Assembly (NCBI RefSeq): GCF_000347175.1
Contig: NZ_ANIK01000066.1
Span: forward strand, 1-16,353
From: Leptospira alstonii serovar Sichuan str. 79601
GTDB taxonomy: Bacteria > Spirochaetota > Leptospiria > Leptospirales > Leptospiraceae
Reading direction: 5' to 3'
DNA length: 16,353 bases
The position numbers and the translations under genes are program-made. Below are positions 9,095 through 16,328 of the stretch, in pieces; position 1 is the stretch's first letter, and each line of letters begins with the position of its first letter. The notes under the pieces were generated by a model, which did no database searches, was not told where the DNA came from, and saw only the letters and a list, made by a program, of their open reading frames with translations.

Positions 9095-9949
9095 TTACAC
9101 TCTTCCTAGGTAAAACTTCAAATTATAATTTTCTTCAAAAGCATGTAAATCTCCTAAATGAAAAACTAATTTAAGTTTAATGCTATGAACCCGTACTCCT
9201 AATTTTTGTCTAATAGTCTTTTCATATATTTTAGTATTAGTTTTAATTTCTTGCTCTATATTTCTTATTTTCCATCTAAATTTATCAGACTCAATTACTG
9301 CATTTTTGCTCGTGCCAGAAGTCGAGTATCCGCCCCCAGGTGGTGCAAACACTTTACCATTGACTTTTGTGAATAATAGGCCACCAGTCTTTCTGATTTT
9401 ATTTCGTTCAGAAGCTGTAATTTCTTCAATATCTATAAGTTTAACTTCCCGATGTCTGATTGTCTCCGGCCAATTTCTCTCCAATGTCTCTATCAAAATG
9501 TTATCACTCCAATTTCCGTGATTGATAACATCAATAAAAAACGCGGTCGAATGGGCGAAATGAGCGAACAACAATGGTCCAGTTCTTTGAACGAATCCAT
9601 TTTGGTCAGTGTTTGAACCCAAATGTAAATGGAAAATTCCCCAATCGTTAAGCAAGGGATCATTTTTATCAACATCTAACAATTGAGAACTTTGATGACC
9701 GTTTATATTTAATCCTTGTTTGATTTTTTCCTCTAATTCAAGCAATCCTTTAATATGTTCATTAGGACAACTAAATATATCTGATTTAAGTATGTTTCTT
9801 GGAATGCTATCAATCAATCTATGTTGAAGCTTAAAATACGAAATAAATATCGCGTCTCTTGATTCAGGTACATTTTTATATCCAGAATTCAGCATTTCGT
9901 CTCTAAATTGCATTTCAAGATCGGCGATAAAGTCGGAAGTTATCCTCAT
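9095..9949 (-). CDS. Conserved-looking hypothetical protein (284 aa) with a DWGIFHLHLG motif
   Basis: I cannot name a function. The protein is soluble, with no signal peptide or membrane segment. It has several blocks that look constrained: DWGIFHLHLG (about 102-111), RTGPLLFAHF (about 122-131), FIDVINHGNW (about 138-147) and RNWPE (about 158-162). The clustered His107, His109 and His144 could bind metal or act in catalysis, but that is inference. A Gly/Pro-rich patch (APPGGG near 202-207) separates this core from a charged C-terminal region. The ATG has no Shine-Dalgarno and is preceded at once by an AT-rich TTTTATAA stretch, so translation may be leaderless or start elsewhere. It runs divergently from the 126-residue gene and lies outside both repeat-bounded modules. 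A role in defence or as a toxin would fit the context but is unsupported by sequence. Confidence 0.72.
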   Translation of the reverse strand: MRITSDFIADLEMQFRDEMLNSGYKNVPESRDAIFISYFKLQHRLIDSIPRNILKSDIFSCPNEHIKGLLELEEKIKQGLNINGHQSSQLLDVDKNDPLLNDWGIFHLHLGSNTDQNGFVQRTGPLLFAHFAHSTAFFIDVINHGNWSDNILIETLERNWPETIRHREVKLIDIEEITASERNKIRKTGGLLFTKVNGKVFAPPGGGYSTSGTSKNAVIESDKFRWKIRNIEQEIKTNTKIYEKTIRQKLGVRVHSIKLKLVFHLGDLHAFEENYNLKFYLGRV

Positions 9950-10115
9950 TTATAAAATATTTTTACCTACTTATTGAATGAATCGATCTTTCTCAATCCA
10001 CTGAATGAATATTTCAATGTATTCGAAGTTGTCAATGTCCTTAATGGGGAGGTCTATAATAAATTCTTAATTTCTTCTCGAAATATTCCCCAAAGAGAAA
10101 GATGAAAGAGTTCGT
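9950..10115. promoter_or_regulatory. Divergent intergenic region, possible promoters
   Basis: This 166-base gap separates two divergent genes and so should hold promoters for both. On the plus strand TATAAT lies at 10055-10060. TTGTCA at 10029-10034 is 20 bases upstream of it, longer than the usual spacing, so only the -10 box is reasonably convincing. Two short direct copies of TGAATGAAT, near 9975 and 10002, could be regulator contacts or chance. Confidence 0.35.
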
Positions 10116-10496
10116 ATGAGCAAATCAGGCCTCGAAAAAGAAGAATGGAAAGAGTTAAATAACGTAGGTGTTTTAGAGTTTAAAGCAATCCTAAGTGCAA
10201 TTGAAAAATTTCATAGCTTGGCCTTGAAATCGGAGAAAACAAAAGGCTCAGGCTGGGAATTTAAAAGAGACTTATTGAAATCGGAAAATATACGAGTTTT
10301 TTTTAAGTCAACAGAGGACAAACACGTATTCTTGATTCGTGGTGAAATTTATGGCGAGGGCAAAACTCGGAGCGAAGAGTTTGTTTTAATTGATGGGATT
10401 CAAGAGGCGCGTGATGTTTTTGAAAAACAGGGGATAACCCATCCTGTCTTTTCAATCAACTGTTTCAACGATATTATCCGGGATCATACTCTTTAG
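10116..10496 (+). CDS. Hypothetical protein (126 aa)
   Basis: I do not recognise this protein. It is a small, charged, soluble protein with no signal peptide or membrane segment. An N-terminal helical part (about 5-45) is followed by a region of alternating hydrophobic residues that looks like beta strands (about 55-90) and a final helix. The ATG is preceded by AAAGAG with a five-base gap, a plausible ribosome binding site. The gene lies 141 bases upstream of the recombinase start on the same strand and could be read with it from the TATAAT at 10055. It could be an accessory factor for the recombinase, but nothing in the sequence shows that. Confidence 0.6.
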   Translation: MSKSGLEKEEWKELNNVGVLEFKAILSAIEKFHSLALKSEKTKGSGWEFKRDLLKSENIRVFFKSTEDKHVFLIRGEIYGEGKTRSEEFVLIDGIQEARDVFEKQGITHPVFSINCFNDIIRDHTL

Positions 10497-10637
10497 CCTG
10501 ACTCTAATTTCTTCAATAACCAGTCGGATTCAGATGATTCTTTGGTTGATTTTCCTTTTTATAATATCGTATCAAAAAAACTTTCGACTTTTCTCCAAAA
10601 AGAAATTCTTTCCCTCTTTAGTTATAGAGGAGTGAAA

Positions 10638-11303
10638 ATGTCAGCAGTAAATAAGGTAGTAGAATTCAGTAAATATCGAAACAAGTATTCAAGGGATTCA
10701 AAATACCCTTTACAATCAGAAGGTTCCTTCTTTGGAAAGGGACTTACAGACGAAACTATGATGGAGCTTGCAAAGCGATTCTCAAATCCAAGCAGTGAAA
10801 TGGAACATCGTAACCGTTGTCTGTTTTTAGTACTGTCAACCACTGGAATGCGAGCTAAGGAAGTAGTATCTCTTCGATTCAGCAATATTTTAAAGGCTCC
10901 ATCTGGGGAAACTCTCGTTAGTTACATCCGAAAAGGTGGAAAGTTATCCTACTCAGTCATTTCGGACAAGGTTTTAAATAGCTTAAAGGCGTATCATAGT
11001 CTATTTGATTCGAATTCAGATTACTTTTTCCTTTCTTGTCCAGGACGAAACAGGGCACCGCGAAAACCGTTAACCACAAGAGGATTACAAAAAATAGTCA
11101 ATTCTTGGAATGTTCTAACTTGCCTTGGAAAAAAAATACATCCTCACGCCCTGAGGCACTGCTTAGCCCAAAAGCTAATGGACACTGGCGGCGGACATTT
11201 TTGTTCCCGCGTGCTAAACCATTCCTCTCCAGCACTTACTAGCAAATTTTATCTTCGCCCTTATGCGGATCCAAACCGTTATCTGAATTGGAATCAAGAT
11301 TGA
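10638..11303 (+). CDS. Short tyrosine recombinase / phage-type integrase
   Basis: This is a site-specific recombinase of the tyrosine (XerC/D, phage integrase) family, which cuts and rejoins DNA through a 3'-phosphotyrosine link. From the chosen start the catalytic set is readable: Arg72 in TGMRAKEVVSLR, Lys99 or Lys102 in IRKGGK, the box His170-x-x-Arg173-His174 in HPHALRH, His195 in VLNHSS, and Tyr205 in SKFYLR. The open frame extends upstream to 10542 through a TTG, but the ATG at 10638 has GAGGAG five bases before it and is preferred. At 221 residues it has the whole catalytic domain but only about 55 residues before it, so it lacks most of the usual N-terminal core-binding domain. It lies between the two repeat-bounded modules and is the obvious candidate to act on the 34-bp repeats, though that link is inference. 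Confidence 0.9.
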   Translation: MSAVNKVVEFSKYRNKYSRDSKYPLQSEGSFFGKGLTDETMMELAKRFSNPSSEMEHRNRCLFLVLSTTGMRAKEVVSLRFSNILKAPSGETLVSYIRKGGKLSYSVISDKVLNSLKAYHSLFDSNSDYFFLSCPGRNRAPRKPLTTRGLQKIVNSWNVLTCLGKKIHPHALRHCLAQKLMDTGGGHFCSRVLNHSSPALTSKFYLRPYADPNRYLNWNQD

Positions 11304-11350
11304 TTCATTTTTAAACAACTTGGATGGATGCTAAAAGAAGCATTTTCCTT

Positions 11351-11392
11351 TTAAAAAATATTCCTTAGTAACTCATAAAGATAACTAAGGAA
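11351..11392 (-). terminator. Rho-independent-type terminator between convergent genes
   Basis: TTCCTTAGT at 11361-11369 pairs perfectly with ACTAAGGAA at 11384-11392 across a 14-base loop. Read on the minus strand the stem is followed by TATTTTTTAA, giving a U-tract, so it best serves the minus-strand zinc-ribbon gene that stops at 11420. It sits between convergent genes and may also slow transcripts from the recombinase side. Confidence 0.65.
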
Positions 11393-11419
11393 GTAAATTC
11401 GTAATGTTAGGCTTTTTAT

Positions 11420-11848
11420 TTAGGATAGCCGCATATAAGGAGGAATGTAGTCTTTTTCTTCTTCTGGATCTGGAAGTCTATAGGGATGTTCCTGAATATA
11501 AGTCTTTGTTTTCTTACACCCTTTTGGAAATTTAGCGCATCCCCAAAATTCGCCGCGATGACTTTTTCGAACTACCATGTCCTCATTGCAATCACATTTA
11601 GGGGTTTTGGGATAAACAATTAAAGGGTCATACGGCGGAAACGTTGAAATTCCTTTTTCATCTTCCGATTTCTTTTTCTCAACAGAAATAATTGAAAACC
11701 TTAAATTAGGTTTGGTACCAATAAAAATCGTAGAGCTACACGATTCACATTGAATGTGTTTTCCCTCATCTATAAAACTTCCTGGAGCGCCATGAATGTA
11801 ATATTCGATACCGCATTTTGTACAAAAAATAATGTTAAACAGAAACAT
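11420..11848 (-). CDS. Zinc-ribbon protein with an MJ0042-like N-terminus and a topoisomerase-type C-terminal finger
   Basis: The 142-residue protein carries two probable zinc sites. The N-terminal one, Cys9-x2-Cys12 with Cys34-x2-Cys37, resembles the small MJ0042-type zinc ribbon. The C-terminal one, Cys85-x-Cys87 with Cys104-x6-Cys111 in FWGCAKFPKGC, closely follows the zinc finger found at the end of bacterial topoisomerase I (CPxC...GxFxGCxxxPxC), one residue shorter in the first pair. Such fingers bind single-stranded or nicked DNA and also occur in nucleases and plasmid proteins. An acidic/lysine-rich linker joins the two halves. No catalytic domain is present. AAGGAG lies almost against the ATG, too close for good initiation, so the true start may be slightly downstream. 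Beside recombinase and replication genes, a DNA-end or ssDNA-binding accessory role is likely but inferred. Confidence 0.72.
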   Translation of the reverse strand: MFLFNIIFCTKCGIEYYIHGAPGSFIDEGKHIQCESCSSTIFIGTKPNLRFSIISVEKKKSEDEKGISTFPPYDPLIVYPKTPKCDCNEDMVVRKSHRGEFWGCAKFPKGCKKTKTYIQEHPYRLPDPEEEKDYIPPYMRLS

Positions 11849-11947
11849 TCTCCTTAAATTAAATATTCATAATATTATACCTTCATGCGATTTAATTGTC
11901 AAATGAACTTGAAAAAAATAGAAGCAGGGATTATGTCGATATAGTTT

Positions 11948-12075
11948 TGTCCAAATCCAGATAACAGGTTTGCCTAAAACTGAATAATGAATTTGTCCAA
12001 ATCCAGATAACAAGGTTTGTCCAAAACTGGATAACAAGATATGTCCGAAATCAGATAATGAATTCGCTATATTTT
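11948..12075 (+). repeat. Five-unit iteron-like array ending in boundary repeat copy C (left end of replication module)
   Basis: Units start at 11948, 11971, 11994, 12018 and 12042, a period of 23, 23, 24 and 24 bases with no spacers. Units 1 and 3 share TGTCCAAATCCAGATAACA; unit 4 reads TGTCCAAAACTGGATAACAA; unit 2 is a diverged copy; unit 5 begins TGTCCGAAATCAGATA and runs on through ATAATGAATTCGC as the full 34-bp boundary repeat (12042-12075). Unit 2 also ends in ATAATGAATT, like a partial boundary copy, so the array may have grown by duplication of multi-unit blocks. It points toward the rep gene 121 bases away. It could bind Rep or the recombinase. Confidence 0.88.
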
Positions 12076-12079
12076 CATA

Positions 12080-12110
12080 AAAACAAAACCGCAATAAACT
12101 TTTTTGTTTT
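12080..12110. other. AT-rich inverted repeat between the array and rep
   Basis: AAAACAAAA at 12080-12088 pairs with TTTTGTTTT at 12102-12110 across a 13-base loop. It lies just inside boundary copy C. It could be an easily melted element or a cruciform near a rolling-circle nick site, but A/T-only stems are common by chance in AT-rich DNA. Confidence 0.4.
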
Positions 12111-12196
12111 ATAGTAGCATTCTCGACAGAATTTTTAATGAAATATTTTGAATGTAAATCAACCTGGAAAAGTGATGACGAACATTGGATTCCTAA

Positions 12197-13396
12197 ATGA
12201 ACAATAAAAAACAAAGAAAGAAGAGAGTTACGAAAGAAAAGCCCATCTGCATTTTGCCTTATCAGCAAGAAACTATTTACGATGTCGTTAGTATCGATAC
12301 GATTGAGTTATTCATTCCTTGCAAAAATTTGAAAATTGATAAGGATATATTTCAACGTTTCGCGCAAATTTTCTACTCTGCGAAAAGGAAACAATGGATC
12401 GTTAATTTCAAAAAATCTATTTCGGGCATTAGAATCGAATGGAAGGACTATTTCAATGGGGTTCCGATAATGTGTTTTACATTTTCGGTTTCACGCTTAA
12501 AAAATGCGATCAATCTCATTCCGTATGGTCAGCCTAATTACTATCAGATTGCAGAAAGGCTGAATGAAATAATATCCATTTATGGAATGAAAATAGAGGA
12601 TGCGCGAAACTTGAAAATTTCACGAATTGATTTGTTTAAAAACATAAAGCCATCGGTAAGTTTTTCGGTTTACAGTTCGATTCTTCGTCACCTAAAATCC
12701 GCTTATTTAGAATTCAGAGAGATAGACGAATCTCCTTATTATACAAACAAGTGCAGTGAAATTTACTTTTACGATAAGACTGCCGAGCTAAAGAAAGAAA
12801 AACAGTTGGATATTCCAGACCAAGTAATTCGTTGTGAAATGCGTATTAATAACGCTGAAAAGATTTATAACGATCTTGGAATAAAGTATTTTACAGATCT
12901 TTTCCACATAGACCTTGAAAGCTACTTTCATTCAAAGACAGCCAAGTTGCTCTCCGAAATTTCAGAATTCGATTTTGATCCTGTTAGTAACAGTTTGGAA
13001 ATGGAACTCTTTCGATATTATACGACGAAAGCTGGTGCGAAGAATCCTAAAAAAATTGTCAATGAAAGTCTTAGAATATTCAATCTGTTTAATTCCGCTA
13101 AATACGTTAGATTCTGTAAGATAGCTTCATTTTCATTCCATTCGAAGGCGAGCCCAGAGGCCAAACGGAAAAGGCTGGAACGATTCCTGGATCGTTGCTC
13201 TCGGCAATTTGTAGTAACGAACCTGATATTTCATAAGATAAAAGGTAACGGCTGGGTGATTGAAGAAATAAAGGAAGCTCTCTGTAATTCAAATAATGAT
13301 TTTATAAAAGGGGTAAATCATCCGGACTTTGTAGAATTTAAGAAAGGTTTATATCTTCACAAAGAAACTATTGAGTGGATGAACGGAACTGAATAA
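12197..13396 (+). CDS. Rolling-circle replication initiator, filamentous-phage gene II/X (CRI) family
   Basis: This 399-residue protein resembles the gene II/X replication proteins of filamentous phages and related plasmids, which nick one strand of the origin and stay joined to the 5' end to start rolling-circle replication. Landmarks in family order are SIDTIELFIP (32-41), KISRIDLFKN (140-149, matching the ISRID block of M13 gene II protein), EIYFYDKTAELKKE (188-201, with Tyr192-x-Lys194 the probable nicking tyrosine and its lysine) and VIRCEMRINN (210-219, matching VRFEARI in M13). A basic N-terminal tail of about 15 residues precedes the domain. The ATG has only a weak GGA at 12187. The gene follows the iteron-like array and is the first gene inside boundary repeat C; the primase gene follows 200 bases later. 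No packaging or coat gene accompanies it. Family assignment is from memory of the family pattern. Confidence 0.78.
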   Translation: MNNKKQRKKRVTKEKPICILPYQQETIYDVVSIDTIELFIPCKNLKIDKDIFQRFAQIFYSAKRKQWIVNFKKSISGIRIEWKDYFNGVPIMCFTFSVSRLKNAINLIPYGQPNYYQIAERLNEIISIYGMKIEDARNLKISRIDLFKNIKPSVSFSVYSSILRHLKSAYLEFREIDESPYYTNKCSEIYFYDKTAELKKEKQLDIPDQVIRCEMRINNAEKIYNDLGIKYFTDLFHIDLESYFHSKTAKLLSEISEFDFDPVSNSLEMELFRYYTTKAGAKNPKKIVNESLRIFNLFNSAKYVRFCKIASFSFHSKASPEAKRKRLERFLDRCSRQFVVTNLIFHKIKGNGWVIEEIKEALCNSNNDFIKGVNHPDFVEFKKGLYLHKETIEWMNGTE

Positions 13397-13596
13397 AGGT
13401 TCTCTTATCTTTTGAAAATTCTGAAATGGTCTTCGATGCTCTTTTAGGTTCCATTATCTCTTGTTACTAATTAATTACGGAAGTTGAATGCGGACTGATA
13501 TTATAGATTTTTCTTTATAAGTAACATAAGGAAACTCTAAAACAACTACTCCTCTATCACTCCTATTGATAATTACTAGGAGTTATTTAATTTAGA
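13397..13596 (+). promoter_or_regulatory. Rep-primase intergenic region with an RBS-masking hairpin
   Basis: ACTCCTA at 13559-13565 pairs perfectly with TAGGAGT at 13577-13583 across an 11-base loop. The right arm contains AGGAG, the only Shine-Dalgarno-like sequence before the primase ATG at 13597, so folding would hide it. A second CTCCT lies nearby at about 13549-13553 and could compete for the same pairing. The AGGAG-to-ATG spacing of 14 bases is long. Further left, AGGTTCTCTTATCTTTTG (13397) recurs with three changes at 13446. Translational control of primase level is inference. Confidence 0.45.
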
Positions 13597-15294
13597 ATGA
13601 GAGATGAGAGTAAAACAAGAAGTAAGAATATTGTAAAGCATAACAATGGAAGAAAAAAGAGAAAGAATACTCAATTATTAACCTCACAAGAATTTTTCAC
13701 TTTATACATAGATTTTCTGATTCAGTTAGGATTTGATATAAGCAAGAGTTTTGAAAGATCAAAATTGATTTTTGGAGATAGAAAGAAATATTATCGTTTT
13801 GTGGTTCATACGATGGAGAGTTATGTAACTGTTTTGAATGAAGCGGTTTCCTGGAGGTTCATGATTGTCGTAAAAAAACACATTCAGAAAATATTTTCAT
13901 CCAATTTCTTGAAAGACTTCAAAAGAACGGGTAGCAAAGTTAAAATTCTGAAAAATGATCGTTCCTGGAAGAAAGATAATTTGGCTCTGTTTGAGCATTT
14001 TCAAAGTTCAATCATTCTACTGGACATCGATACTCACACTCCCCAATTTGAGAAAGGTATGAGCCATTCTAAATATATTTTATTGATTCATGAGATTCTG
14101 GATTATATAGAAAATTACTCAGGAGCGAAACCTATTTTTACTGAAATTTCAAGTTTAAACCGAGGCGCTCATATTTACTTTAAAATCTGTCGATTGAATG
14201 AACGAACAAGGATTGCGAATCTTCTCGCTCTCCTTGTAAAAGAGAATTGGACTGCGGTAAATATAGATATTCGATCGAACAAGAAGGCAATCAGGATTCC
14301 TTTTTCCGTAGATTATATCCCTTATTCGTTTGATAAAAAGGTTATGATTCCAGTCTATCGTGAAGCGATCGTTGAAACACTCTTGAATATTTCCAATCCT
14401 GACTTTCATCTGCAATTTGATGAAATACGAATCAATCTACTCATTGAGAAGCCCTCTATTTTTACAAAGGAACAAGAAAATGAATTCGATTCTGACCTTA
14501 CTCTCTGGAAGAAAACTAATAGTACACGAATCGAAAACATGAGTAGAATCGAAATCACGGAAGGAAACCGTTATGGTGGAACGAAACAAATCTTTCGGGC
14601 CATCAATCATTGTCTAAGACGTGGTTTGGATGAAGAGGACACATTAAAACAATGCCTAGAATGGAACGCCGGAAGTAAAGACCTAACAGCGATTCAGTTG
14701 AATGCCTACGGTAAGGAGGCTATGGAATTCAAAAGGCTCTACAATCTTTGCAAAACGAACTTTGATCCTAAATATTACTCAAACAAACCTGATGTTAATG
14801 GAGAGAATGCTCTACATAATGATTTTTTTATTTCAAATCTCAAGTTTTTAACTCCGATTGACCTTGAGTTTATTGAAGAAGCAGTAAAACGATATCCTTC
14901 AAATCGCAAATCCACAAAAGAAAAGTTCCGTTTCGTATTACTGGAAACAGTCGGGAAATATAACTATGATGTTCATTTGAATCAAAGGGAAGTGAATGAG
15001 AACATTCCTCTTTCTCATAAAATAAAGGAAAAGCTGGTCTTAGGTGGTCAGTTCCCAGACTTGTATTTTAAGCGTATTAAAAAGTCCTACAAAATTAAGT
15101 TCAGTGTGAAGAACTTCAAAGATTATATCCTAAACAAGTCTGGATTGTTTGTACAAATAGACAATGGAATTAAAGGTGGCTTCCTCAATTATCCAAACTT
15201 GAAATCTTGTAAGCAATATTACCTTACTTACGAGAATTCTGCTGAGGAGCATTTAAAAAACTTGAATGAAGTTCCGGCTGAAATGGCAGTGTAG
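13597..15294 (+). CDS. Archaeo-eukaryotic-type primase (AEP) with a PriCT-like region, no helicase
   Basis: This 565-residue protein carries the AEP (PrimPol-like) active-site pattern. Motif I is LLDIDTHTP with Asp143 and Asp145 as metal ligands. Motif II is SSLNRGAHIYF with His192 (family form SGxGxH). Motif III is probably Asp224 in VNIDIR, followed by AIRIPF with Arg233 and Pro235, the usual R-x-P nucleotide-site element. A helical region (about 325-385, GGTKQIFRAINHCLRRGLDE) resembles the PriCT domain that follows primases on plasmids and phages. The first 120 residues and the last 170 are not recognised. There is no Walker A motif, so no helicase is fused. It probably lays down primers for second-strand synthesis of the Rep-driven rolling circle. 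It is the last gene before boundary repeat D. A stop codon just upstream at 13588 excludes an earlier start. Confidence 0.72.
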   Translation: MRDESKTRSKNIVKHNNGRKKRKNTQLLTSQEFFTLYIDFLIQLGFDISKSFERSKLIFGDRKKYYRFVVHTMESYVTVLNEAVSWRFMIVVKKHIQKIFSSNFLKDFKRTGSKVKILKNDRSWKKDNLALFEHFQSSIILLDIDTHTPQFEKGMSHSKYILLIHEILDYIENYSGAKPIFTEISSLNRGAHIYFKICRLNERTRIANLLALLVKENWTAVNIDIRSNKKAIRIPFSVDYIPYSFDKKVMIPVYREAIVETLLNISNPDFHLQFDEIRINLLIEKPSIFTKEQENEFDSDLTLWKKTNSTRIENMSRIEITEGNRYGGTKQIFRAINHCLRRGLDEEDTLKQCLEWNAGSKDLTAIQLNAYGKEAMEFKRLYNLCKTNFDPKYYSNKPDVNGENALHNDFFISNLKFLTPIDLEFIEEAVKRYPSNRKSTKEKFRFVLLETVGKYNYDVHLNQREVNENIPLSHKIKEKLVLGGQFPDLYFKRIKKSYKIKFSVKNFKDYILNKSGLFVQIDNGIKGGFLNYPNLKSCKQYYLTYENSAEEHLKNLNEVPAEMAV

Positions 15295-15369
15295 AATGAA
15301 GTTGGAAGTGATGAGTATTTTGTGCAAAAGAGGGCTGATTATCCAAATGGATTCTGAAATGGACTAGGT

Positions 15370-15403
15370 AAATATATGCGAATTCATTATACGCTTTCGG
15401 ACG
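15370..15403 (-). repeat. 34-bp boundary repeat, copy D (right end of replication module)
   Basis: Read on the minus strand from 15403 down, this copy begins CGTCCGAAAGCGTATA and continues through ATAATGAATTCGC into an AT-rich end. Its first 12 bases after the initial C match copy A (GTCCGAAAGCG). With copy C at 12042 it brackets the rep and primase genes as inverted repeats. It is a single unit without adjoining iterons and is the most diverged of the four copies. Confidence 0.82.
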
Positions 15404-15548
15404 ATTTAGATCAAAATAGCTGGATAAATGGTATCTTCACCTGTCTTAGATTTTCCAGATTCGTTCCTGCAAACAATATACGCTTACGTATGATAACCTT
15501 TGGAAAGAATATTTCAGAGACCAATTCGAGAATAAGATTTCGTAGTAT

Positions 15549-16328
<780 letters not shown>

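Larger units (their letters stand above)
11849..12196. promoter_or_regulatory. Likely replication-control/origin region upstream of rep
   Basis: This 348-base stretch has no supportable gene. It holds the five-unit repeat array (11948-12075), an AT-rich inverted repeat (12080-12110) and about 85 bases before the rep ATG. Direct repeats of about one helical-turn multiple next to AT-rich DNA and a replication initiator gene are the usual layout of a replication origin. TATAGT at 12110-12115 could be a -10 box for rep. The origin role is inferred from layout. Confidence 0.5.

Noticed and set aside
11948..12075. CRISPR array
   Set aside because: Units of 23-24 bases abut directly with no unique spacers between them, and no cas gene is present.
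11867..12268. Minus-strand ORF of 133 codons
   Set aside because: Its periodic FGQ-rich translation is simply the repeat array read on the opposite strand, and it overlaps the rep start.
12197..15294. Complete filamentous prophage
   Set aside because: Only a gene II/X-like protein is present; no Zot-like assembly ATPase, coat or adsorption genes are seen.
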